Source: Rhyacophila brunnea
Lineage: Eukaryota; Arthropoda; Insecta; Trichoptera; Rhyacophilidae
Reading direction: 5' to 3'
DNA: 64,000 nucleotides
Assembly (NCBI GenBank): GCA_022495005.1
Contig: JAGYXB010000283.1
Span: 302,501 to 366,500 of the forward strand
In this document: in pieces, positions 12,288 through 22,011 of the stretch
How the letters are laid out: the number at the start of each line of letters is the position of its first letter
How positions within the stretch are numbered: position 1 is the stretch's first letter
Position numbers and translations under genes: made by a program
Notes under the pieces: model-generated
The model's input: the letters and a program-made list of their open reading frames with translations, nothing else
Told to the model about the DNA's origin: nothing
Database searches by the model: none

Positions 12288-12537
12288 TGGTGGCGGCGGT
12301 GGTGGTGGTGGTGGTGGTGGTGGTGGTGGTGGTGGTGGTGGTGGAGGCGGTGGTGGTGGTGGAGGTGGTGGAGGTGGTGGAGGAGGTGGAGGAGGTGGTG
12401 GAGGTGGTGGAGGTGGTGGAGGAGGTGGAGGAGGTGGAGGTGGTGGAGGGAGGTGGTGGAGGTGGTGGAGGTGGTGGAGGTGGTGGTGGAGGTGGTGGTG
12501 GAGGAGGTGGTGGAGGAGGCGGTGGTGGTGGTGGCGG
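12288..12537 (+). repeat. GGN trinucleotide tract encoding polyproline (minus)
   Basis: This is a run of about 83 GGT/GGA/GGC triplets in the coding part of peptide gene copy 1. On the minus strand it reads CCN. One extra base at 12448-12450 changes the phase. Such a G-rich tract can form stable secondary structure and is prone to slippage and assembly error. Confidence 0.95.
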
Positions 12538-13394
12538 TCTTTGTCTTGGTTGTCGCTTTAGTTCTATTGTTAACTCTGGTTCTGCTTCTGTTTTATCTGC
12601 GGAAAAATAATGTCACTTTTATAACGCAACCACAAAAATTTCTAAGTCAGGTCATGAAGATTTACCGCTTGGCTATCAAAGTCTAGAAATTCAAGAAAAA
12701 TAAGTGCCTATACGAGACCGGGCGCAAATTAACATAATATGTGTAATAATTTTATTGTCTATGCATGTAAATTTTGTATATTTTTTATGATAGAACAGTT
12801 ACTATAATTATAATTACCGATACAACCTCGAGTTTGCAACTACAAAATGTCTACCCTACAAGCTTGTCTTAAGTAACGTCAGTATATTATCTAATGAAAT
12901 TTTAACACAACAGTATCGATATTTTCAAAAAAATCGGATTCCAGCTAAGTTAAACACTTAATTCTCTATAATATGAAAAAGGCTAAGGGTTTTTTGTCTA
13001 GTTTTTGTACAAGATTTTTACTTTATTTCCGTAAACTTAAGACTAACAATTATTATTTTTTACTCAAATTTTAATTTTATGATAATATAATATAAATTTA
13101 AAATTTGGTAAAGTCACGTTCTTTAAATATCATGCTCTTTAAAAAACCAAGATTTTTTGTTGTTGATCCTACCACTCTGAACCATTCACTTACTTAAAAA
13201 GAGAAATCTGAAAAAACGCAGTTGTCATTGATCTAGTTTTCGAGGTGATGGAATGTAGACGATGGATTGTGTGCGTATAACAAATAATAAATTAATAGTA
13301 TTAATAAACTGTCTAATATTTTAATATAACAAGCAAACAGTAGCTCAATTTGGAAAGCGCCATACTTGGAAAGAGCCAAAAAAGACATTAGTTA

Positions 13395-13485
13395 AAGTTT
13401 GTCGTAATTAAGTATGGCTTCTTTAGCATAGAGATATACCCGAGAAATGCAGGTTCGATTCTTGTGTGGTGAGATTTTTTTATTC
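13395..13485 (+). mobile_element. tRNA-derived SINE head in intron of copy 1
   Basis: An A-box-like phrase (tagcatagagatat) is followed by a B-box-like phrase (GGTTCGATTCT). The same SINE, better preserved and in the opposite orientation, lies in the intron of copy 2 (about 23.64-23.80 kb). This suggests independent insertions rather than inheritance with the unit. Confidence 0.55.
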
Positions 13486-14012
13486 GTTATAATATACTTT
13501 TTTTATCAGAAGAATTTTCGGAAATATGTATATTCAATTATTTTTGTGTTTATATGTACAATTATTGAAGTAATTAAAGAAAACAAATTAAAAATTATGG
13601 TTTTGTATTTTTTCCAACTTTACTTTATTCTTAAAAAAAATATATACTTATAAGTAAGCTTAATTTAGATAAGAATTCGGTATTTTGCAACTAATATCCT
13701 TTGGAAATAGCGTGTATTTACAAAAATTGAATACAATATCTTAAGTGTTTTCAAATTATATTGTGTATTCAATAAAATAATATTATATTCTTATATCTTG
13801 CGAATTATTCGTCGAATAAAAAAATAGTTTATAAAATATATTTTTTAAATGAATTTTAAGTTACCATCTTTCTGTTGACCACTGTCTTGAGCAAATGAAA
13901 ATGCCAAAAGAAGGGCAAACACTGCAATGTAACAAGCTTTCATTTTTGTTGTTTCCGTAACTACGAATGTTAAGATACAATATACTACTCGTATTAGAAG
14001 GAATTCAATTGT

Positions 14013-14020
14013 CTTATATA
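14013..14020 (-). promoter_or_regulatory. TATA box of peptide gene copy 1
   Basis: TATATAAG lies on the minus strand, 70 bp upstream of the ATG at 13943. The same octamer with the same surroundings (CGTATATAAGAC) occurs before copies 2, 3 and 4. A conserved GATA-type motif (TGATAAC, plus strand gttatca at about 14061-14067) lies about 45 bp farther upstream in these copies. Confidence 0.7.
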
Positions 14021-14099
14021 CGTTTTTTTAAACGCATGATATCATAATACAAAAACGTTTGTTATCATTACAGTATTAGCAGCAAATAATTTGGTAGCC

Positions 14100-15480
14100 A
14101 TTATCTACGCATTAGATTCTTTTAAAATTTATCATTAACCAAAACTTAGAGCACAAAGAAGTAGAGTTATTATATTATAACTATTTTGTTTGACATAATA
14201 ATAAACTAATGTGAGATGAAATAGAATCTATTTAATATTTTTAGAATCTAAATGTGGTTACGATACTCAGCCACTAGAGAACAACCAAGAAGAGAAACAT
14301 AATACAAAAAAAAATCATTTTCCTTTCCACGTAGAAATTTATTTGACATTGGTCCATTTAATTTAATTTATTTTGATTATAGTTCACTCTCTTTACATTA
14401 ACTAAATACCTACCTATTTTCCAGGGTTTCTGCAAGGCGGTTTCATAGGCTCTGGCCGAATTCAAATTAGCAATACCCGATGCGGGTAGAAGAATAGTTT
14501 TCAATAAAGCATATTCTCTCAGCCGGCACAATTTTCATTTGACTAGCATCAAGTAGAGTAGTTTGCGTGCCAAAGTGCTGAAGAAACCTCGATAGTAAAT
14601 GCGAGGTATCCATAAAGGTATATAGAAAAAAAAATACCTACCTATATAATATAAAAACGTGCAATATCAATTATATCTTTTAAAATATAGAAATATATAA
14701 AATAAAAAGTGATTTATGCCTAGTCCACGTGGCGTGTTTTGACTCGTCCGCACAATACTAACGAGTTTGGACGGTTCTGAATTCAACGAGTAAGTAAGAC
14801 TATTTTTGATCTGCGCCTGCGCAGTAAAGCGATAGCGGCGAACATGGCGGTAAAGAAACGAATTACTCATTTAGTATAGTTAGTGGTAAACGAATTACTC
14901 ATAGAGCTTAACCGATTTTCAATATGACCTGTCAGATAGTAATATAAAATGACAACATCGCGCCTCGCTTACTCTTGAAGAATGAGATTGGAGAGACAGT
15001 CAGTACTTTTACGTGTAAACAGTGTTATTGTTATGATAGTTTAAAATAAGCACTATTGCCAACAGTAATTCCATGCACATGTACACGCGCTATAAGAATC
15101 CATCACGCAAGTGCAGTGTGAGTAAACTAGTTAATTAACTTTAATGTACCCCAAGAGCCAAACAGAGTATTAACAATTCAATATATTATGTTCTATCGAC
15201 AGTCAAGAAGATTGGTATCCATATGTTACAAGCAACCATTGTGATAATCAACAGAATGAATATTTAATAGTCAGTGAGTGGTTGGTCTGTCTTTGATGAT
15301 CTGGAATGAACTATACAATAATGTTAACGCAAAAAGAACATTGAAATTCTCATTGTCCGTCGATAACATCAAGGATAGTGCTTGTAGTCCCACACCCCCT
15401 CCGTTCTTATAGTACCTTATACATACAGTCCACTCAATTTAACAATAGAAAATTTATAATATTTGGTCAAGTGGAAACTA
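14100..15480 (+). repeat. Unit 1 distal block
   Basis: The sequence upstream of copy 1 aligns with 24.6-25.7 kb and partly with 32.4-33.6 kb. A 67-codon minus-strand frame (14870-14667) is conserved in unit 2 (25142-24939) with several substitutions. It overlaps a CG-rich patch (tgcgcaggcgca) typical of a mobile element, lacks a known domain, and has no counterpart in units 3 and 4, so I do not call it a gene. Confidence 0.65.
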
Positions 15481-15819
15481 CAAAAAATTGATACTGTTTT
15501 GTATAATTATGAAACATCCCCCTCAATAATGATCTATGTGACATTTTTGTCAGTTTTCAACTAAATATGCAACAATGATCTACATCGCATTGTCTCTGTT
15601 TTGTCATTTTTTTGTTCTAGAAACATTAAGTCACTTGTTTTTGATCCGTTATATTGTCTTTCCTACAATAATGATCTATGAATCTTGAAAATGGAGGATG
15701 ACAAGAGAGTTTTTGTTAACCATGCGAATGCAAAAAGACTTTATAGAGAAAAATTCTCATGGAAAATTGAAAGAGGAATACAAATAAGTGATTAAAGAAT
15801 TCAGTAGAGGCTTTTCAAT

Positions 15820-16165
15820 TATTTATTTATTTAGAAAAAGAGTATTACGGCATGTGCCATAATACATAATAAATACAAATATATAAAAATATCTTAATTA
15901 TAAATAACAACTAATATAACAAGAAAGTAGAAAAGACAGCATGTGTATAATATTTAAATATTAAAGAAACATGATAATATATACAATTATAAATTTAATA
16001 CGTCCACAAACATTATATAGTTAATAAAAAACAAATCAACCTTTATGGTGCCATTAAATAAGCTAATTGCACGATACACAGCATTGTGAAACATTACATC
16101 TGTCCTGCGACGAGGTATCTTGAAGACCGTGAAGCTACGAGTGATATTGGTGGGAACATGAACAT
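15820..16165 (-). mobile_element. Jockey/CR1-like LINE 3' end fragment
   Basis: This is nearly the same sequence as 6690-7050, including the 'agtattacggcat' tail and the segment encoding ...VPTNITRSFTVFKIPRR on the minus strand. It is the terminal part of a LINE inserted in the unit 1 distal block. Confidence 0.7.
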
Positions 16166-16292
16166 TATCAATAATTTCTTCTCAATGAGATAGTTTTATA
16201 TGATTATATCAAAATACCCAAATGTAACACAGGTCATTATTGAGAGGAAGGCTTCATATTTTGTTTGCGGACAGATGTATCTTGGTCATGAC

Positions 16293-17006
16293 TAGGGAAT
16301 CCAATCCCGAGCCAAAATTCTGATCCCGGGATTTCGGGATTACAATTTGACAATCCCGGGACTGGTCCCGGGATTGGCATTTTTTCCATTGTTAATATAA
16401 AAATGTTATATTTACAATAATAACATTGATAAAATCGGTCAAAAATAAATCTAGTATAGTTTATACTATTTTAGACATTTATTGTTAATATTGTATACGT
16501 TCAGTCTTGGAAATACACAAGTTTAATAGAGTAAATACTATTGTACTATAAATAATAATGTGAATTTAATAGGAGATTGCTGTTTCTGATAGTAAAGACA
16601 TATCAATGGATTAGCGAGACTTAAAATAGTAAAGCAAATAATCATGGCGTACTTATGGCTTTTCCGCTTAATAAATCTAATTAGTCAGCCAAATATGAAA
16701 CTGCCGTAAAACGTATGATATCATGGTGGAATTACTTTATTAAAAGTGCGAAGCATTGTTTTTTTCCAATCTTTCCATTTTTAATAATTTATGTGAAAAA
16801 ATAAAATGAATCGGCAACCTACACATGGGTATAAATCAAACTTCATTCAAAATTCAGTTTATTTCTAATGTAGTTATATTTTATTAAAAGTATTTTTTCT
16901 GTTATATTTTTGCTTTTATTTTATTTTCCATAAAAATTGATAAAAAAATCAATCCCGAAATCATAGGTATCGAAGATAGCTCGGGATCCCGGGATTAGAA
17001 TCCCTA
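16293..17006. mobile_element. Non-autonomous hAT element, family 1
   Basis: The 714-bp element starts TAGGGAATCCAATCCCG and ends in CGGGATTAGAATCCCTA. An exact 8-bp duplication GTCATGAC flanks it (16285-16292 and 17007-17014), which is the hAT signature. There is no transposase ORF. A second copy lies inverted at 34041-34702. Confidence 0.85.
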
Positions 17007-17329
17007 GTCATGACTCAGTATGATGGTTGTCTTATAAATAATGATAAAAAATAAAACAATACTTTGAGCTGGTGTTGTACGAGTATTAGACTGGCTATAA
17101 ATATATTACGCAATGAACTTACTATCAAAATGAAGTTGCAATTTTTATGTCTAATGTGATAATATCGTTAGACGAAACCGGTCTTGTTTATGTATTAAAT
17201 GTGGAAAGATGTAATAAAAATAAATTTATTAGGTGAAAATTTAATGTGAGTACGTACGAGGTTGTTCAAACTGTTGCGACAGTAAACGGTACCATAAACT
17301 ATTCAGTGATGCACTAGGACTCATTGTAC

Positions 17330-18168
17330 GTAGTACAATTTTTGTACTTATTTATTCTTTATACTGTTTCATAAAAACTTTTTTCTCCTTAACACTGTTT
17401 TAATACTATGTCTTAGTTTTGAATGTCATGTTGTAAACGACTTAAATTTATAATTTGTTTTTTTTTGTTATTAAGTCTTTTAAAATTCATTTCCCCGCCT
17501 AAGCCAAATCATAGGTTATATATAAATACTCTTGTATCTGTAAGATATTTAAATTAATAATGTATGATTTTATTGGCATAATTTTAGATATTTTACAAAT
17601 AAATGAATATTTTTTTACTATTATCTACTATGGCTTTGATTAGGAAGGGGTTTAATTGAATTTTAAAACATAACAAACACTATCTACATATTGTAGTCTT
17701 AGTTCAATGAAAACATATACGTTTGACTGGAATTATAATATAACTTTTCGGTGAAAACCGGACTGTCGAGGCGGAAGGCCGTACAAAATATCCTGTATAC
17801 TCTGATAATAAAGATGCGATATTTTTTTTTTCATAATATATAACGAAATTCTAGTCATGAAATGATTAAATAAAAGTGCGACACAGGGTTGACACATTTA
17901 TAAAAAGATATTTCATAATAAATAAAATATTTTGTTGTGTTTTTGAATCAGTCTAAGGACCTGATGGGTTGGACGAATGTTTAACAACGATTCTTCATAA
18001 GAAAACTCATAATATAACAATAGTAGGTAGGTATTAGCAAGATGTGTTAAAAATGATTTATATTATGTACTACCTACTTAAATTGGCAATGAACTGTATC
18101 TACAATATAAATATAATACAATTTTAGATTTTATAAACTCTAAAGTATTTTTAATCTAATTTATGTCA
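17330..18168. other. Intergenic, no feature identified
   Basis: This is AT-rich sequence. A short stretch around 17520-17640 resembles 58.02-58.16 kb ('ttttagatattttaca'), so at least part is a dispersed repeat. No coding region is recognised. Confidence 0.45.
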
Positions 18169-18370
18169 GGCCTGGGCAAATTTTTTAGAGGAAGGGTCAC
18201 ATTAGGAATATAAAATGAACAGTGGGCCGTAAGTAAAATACTATTTTAAGAAATATATAATTTATTTATTATCATGAAAAAGGAATTTAAACATAAAAAA
18301 ATGAAATAGTCAACAATTTAAGAAGAATAATTTTACATTTTTCAACATATTTTTAATTTCAGCGAATCTC
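18169..18370. mobile_element. hAT terminal fragment
   Basis: It begins with CAGGCCTGGGCAAATTTTTT, a sequence type typical of hAT ends. 'gggccgtaag' follows, parallel to the gagccg-rich ends of the element at 38.5 kb. The other end was not found. Confidence 0.4.
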
Positions 18371-18649
18371 TTCTATTCACAAGACTGCTTTTGGTCGCTA
18401 CAGTAGCTATTAAGGGTAGATTTGTATCGAAGTGTTTACACTTATTGTAACAATAACAATAAGTTAGCCGTCAACGCAGTCCAAACTGTCTATCTCACTC
18501 TTAAATTTACCACAGCCGAGGTGCTGTTAAAACTTATTGTAACAGTTACAATGGAATTATTATAATTGTCACAATAAGTACTAATATTGCGATACAAACC
18601 TACCCTAGCTATCTGCCGTAGCGGCCGAAAGCAGTCTTGTGTATAGAAT
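18371..18649. mobile_element. MITE with long inverted repeats
   Basis: Left arm CAAGACTGCTTTTGGTCGCT with TAAGGGTAGATTTGTATCG matches the reverse complement of the right arm (CGATACAAACCTACCCTA and AGCGGCCGAAAGCAGTCTTG). The element is about 280 bp with no ORF. The superfamily is not assigned. Confidence 0.7.
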
Positions 18650-18779
18650 AGAATCGCAGGTGTTAATTTTGTAGTTGAGATTCTTGAGACTACTTGAACA
18701 TGTTCATCGGTAATGCTTGATCGTAAAAAGTTTTTATTGATATTCGCAACTGAAAATGTTTGTTCACATTATGTAAGTT

Positions 18780-19260
18780 GAACAAATAAATAATTACAAG
18801 ATAAAAAGAACATTTACACACAATGTTTTTAAATTTTCTGTTCAGTTATTATGTTCAATATGCTCAAACTTGTACTTGATATGAAGTAAATAATAAACAA
18901 ACAAACAAACAAATATAAAATATTGAAATGATTTCCATAGTAACGCACGTATATATTTTTAATTAAATTGCTAGGACCATCCCATTAGCAACCAATAATA
19001 GTGAATTGGATTACGGATTTCTTCCGAAATAACTTTTCATACAAAACAGAATTAACTGAAAATGAATTCAATTTTATTTAAAGATGGCTAAAAGTATTAA
19101 AAGAATGCATTGGCATCGTGTTATGATATATTCTAAAAGTTTCAAATGTCTAGCTAGTCGGGAAGTTAGTTCAACATCGATTGCAAGATTTGTACTGGAT
19201 AAACAACCACCGGACAAATAAGAATACGAGCTAATAAAAACGTTGTAATAACAAATATTT
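18780..19260. repeat. Dispersed repeat shared with window start and 27.9-28.4 kb
   Basis: The phrase 'agtattaaaagaatgcattg' with about 150 following bases occurs at positions 1-130. The whole stretch, including 'ttgctaggaccatcccattag', occurs inverted at about 27880-28400. It is non-coding and is probably a mobile element. Confidence 0.6.
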
Positions 19261-19794
19261 TTCGAGCAGAATCATTAATTTGTTAGAATTTGTCCGAATT
19301 AAGAGTGTTGTAAAATTTGATTTGAATTTATCTCGACGGTGCAATATCTCATGTATATTCAATTTTTTTTTTAAATGCGTTAAAATGTAGAAAACAAACA
19401 AATGAAGCTTACAGGCCCCACAGAAGTACTTTGTGCGGGACGTAGTTTTACCAGGCCTGATTGATGTGAACCCAAAATATGTATGAAATTAGAAAGACAA
19501 TAATTACTATCTACACAAATTTAACATATTATTCCTTATAATACGCAGTTGTTTTTATTATTTGTAGATCAAAACTTATTCTTACTACCTACTTCAAAAA
19601 TTACGAATGAAAATTTAGCCAGAAAAACTAATTATTTTTTTGAAAACGTCTTAAAAAACGCTGCTTTTAATATCATAAAATTTGAGAGGTCATCCAATGC
19701 ATATGTGTATTTTTTCTGTTTTGTAGTAAGTGAATTAATGTATTAAGCGGCACTGAGTATATAATTCGATTGCTTTTTTATTATTGGTATTAAC

Positions 19795-20410
19795 TGGTTG
19801 CGCCGATTGTGGTGGCCGTCATTCCTATTCCCCACCTACTCAAATTCCCTTATTTATTATTGTCATACGACCAAGTGACCGACAGTTACGGGTCATAAAA
19901 CGACCGTAATTGCAAAGAACATTCAGTCAGCTCAAGAGAACGAATGGGTACGTGTTGCCGCACCGCGTTATACAGAGTGATTCAAGAGTTAGCTTAAGAC
20001 AACCGGTGTGCGTGTTAGCCTGTTACCGCTAAACCGCAGTTTATTGATTAATTCAATCATTATACAGACTGATTCAGAGGTTGTTCGTAGGCCACGGCTG
20101 GGTCAGCTTGCTATAGTGTGACCGCCGTACAAACGATACTTCTGAATACCTGGAAAGCCGTGATACCAGCTCTCATTATTTATACATCATATCATTCATC
20201 AACCTCATATATATCATCCATCAATAGTGTACCGTCTAGTACCGCGCACCGGGTAACCCAACAAATAATACCGCGCGAGTGATAGTGCTAGACGGAGCTA
20301 TCGTCAACATCATAAAAGGTCAGTGTTCCGTTAAATCCCCCTCCCCCTAGATCCGGAATCAACAATCACCTTAAAATTATACAGTCCACTGCTAAAAGCG
20401 CCACCATTAA
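19795..20410 (+). repeat. Solo-LTR-like repeat, copy A
   Basis: About 0.55 kb is shared with 37.83-38.31 and 49.36-49.92 kb. The shared landmarks are 'cttatttattattgtca', a TATAAAG-like motif followed by 'aacattcagt' in copy B, 'cgcgcaccgggtaaccca', 'aaaggtcagtg' and a terminal 'ttacagtcc'. The size, the internal promoter-like motif and the lack of an ORF suggest solo long terminal repeats. TG...CA ends and a duplication were not established. Confidence 0.5.
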
Positions 20411-20454
20411 CATTTCAATAAAATCTATCGGTTCAGATAAAGACACCATTGCTC

Positions 20455-22011
20455 TTAACTACGAGGTGTAAACCCCACACAAGAACAAACGAGAAATTAA
20501 TATTTTTAATTAATTTGATAATTAAAAACTTTATAGTGAGATTTATAGGTAATTTTGAAATGTTTTCGATTTTATTTTTGACGCTACAACGCTATGTGGG
20601 CCATGGTCTCCTCCAGGATCTGTCTCCATCCAGGTCTGTATAAAGCCAGTTCCCTCCAGTTAAGGATACTCAAGACCTTTAAATCCAACTCGACACTGCC
20701 CTACATTAATTTTGTATGTCGACCAGGTCTTCGTTTGTGTTCTGGTTTCCCGAATTTTTTTGTGGTGCGTAAGTCGTCTATCTTCTGTTCATGGCCCAGT
20801 CATCTAAAACGGTCCAGTTTTATGGAATGAAGATACAATGTCCAAAGCGTATAGCTCGTAATTGCATAACTGTGTATTATTGATAGACCTGAAGATACCA
20901 CGCAGCACGGTCTACTCAAATGAGCTCTACATTCTTGCCGTGCCTTTGGTCATGCACCAGGTTTGCAAGCCATACAAGACAACTGGTCTTATTAGTGTAC
21001 TATATAGTATGTCTTTTTGATATCTATATCATAATAGTATGTAGAAAATATAAGATTCCACTGGCAACTCAAGACCATGTCGCCAACGATGGGTCCACCG
21101 CACGTCGTGTGATGAATTTTGGATATTAAGATGTCTCGAAAGGATGTCAATTATAATAAAGTCATTATACAGCTTTGTATAATGGCTATATCAGTGATTT
21201 CTAAATGGGTTCCGCAAGGGTTTCCGGTTACCAACATTACTAATCGAAGTTGTCCAGATTGTTAATGTTCACAATAATGAAAAATTATTTGTGAAGGAGT
21301 AGGTAATATGGTGACATGACAAGGTAGTAAAATCCTCGGTAGAGTATGTTACTACGGTAAAATTTGTTGGCATATTTTCTGGATCATAGATTTTGAGTAG
21401 ACGATCATTTTTATTTAAATTTCTTAATTTTAATTAATTAATCTTAATTTCTTAATAATATAATAATAATAAAACAAAATGAACAAGGATAAAATCTGGC
21501 TTAAAGAAAAAAAATCAGAAACATGCAGAAAAAACTTTTTATTATTCAGTATAAATATAACATCACTGGTATAATATGTGCAATTTATCTTGCATCCACT
21601 AGAATTTAAAATATTTTTTTGGATTTTTATTATTCAGATAACATAATAGTATGTAATGCTATGTAAGAATTTATCAGAAAAGATTCTTTTTGGGAATACA
21701 ATATACTAGTTGTCCAGTACAGATACCTAAAATATGTCATATTTTTCAGAAATTTAATTTTTAAACTTAGACCTTCTTGTTGTGTCCATAAATGCGGATT
21801 GAAATATTATACTTTAGTGAGCAATGAAAACTTTTATGTGCAATATTGATATGAATAACACAAGTTGCAAAGATTTTATTCACTTTAATTATTATGCACC
21901 CTTCTCAGTAGGTTATGAAAAAGGTTGTTGTGGATTCTAATTGAATGTATAATTATATTTTTTACATTACAATTTTACTAAGTGCAGCAGTATGTCGATT
22001 ATTGGTATTTA
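20455..22011 (+). repeat. Unit 2 proximal block
   Basis: This aligns with unit 3 (29.04-30.48 kb) over nearly its whole length. It shares the 'gaggtgtaaaacccatacaagaa' start (differing by a few bases) and the 'gacgctacaacgc' block. No gene is recognised. It leads directly into the 3' end of peptide gene copy 2. Confidence 0.75.
21875..21880 (-). terminator. Polyadenylation signal of copy 2
   Basis: AATAAA on the minus strand lies about 130 bp downstream of the stop codon of copy 2. At the same aligned place, copies 1 and 4 have AGTAAA instead, and copy 3 has neither. Confidence 0.5.

Larger units (their letters stand above)
12171..13943 (-). pseudogene. Proline-rich defensin-like peptide gene, copy 1 (frameshifted)
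   Basis: Exon 1 (13943-13865) encodes a signal peptide beginning MKACYIAVFALLLAFSFA and ends in AAAGATG|GTAACT. The intron is 13864-12597. Exon 2 (12596-12171) starts in phase with DKTEAEPELTIELKRQPRQR, carrying a Lys-Arg cleavage site, and enters a CCN (proline) tract of about 83 triplets. At 12448-12450 one extra G in the plus strand shifts the frame within this tract. Downstream, in a different frame, lies an open six-cysteine module with spacing C-x7-C-x3-C-x11-C-x4-C-x-C ending at TAG (12173-12171). As read here, translation would leave proline for Thr/Ser codons and stop early without the cysteine module. Either this is a real disabled copy or an assembly error in the repeat. A TATA box lies about 70 bp upstream. 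Confidence 0.85.

Noticed and set aside
12263..12686. Plus-strand glycine/valine/tryptophan-rich ORFs across the GGN tract
   Set aside because: They are shadows of the trinucleotide repeat. The real coding strand is minus, where the tract reads proline and is flanked by a signal-peptide exon and a cysteine module.
14667..14870. 67-codon minus-strand ORF conserved at 24939-25142
   Set aside because: Its conservation is explained by the recent duplication of units 1 and 2. It is absent from units 3 and 4, has no domain and overlaps a CG-rich, mobile-element-like patch.
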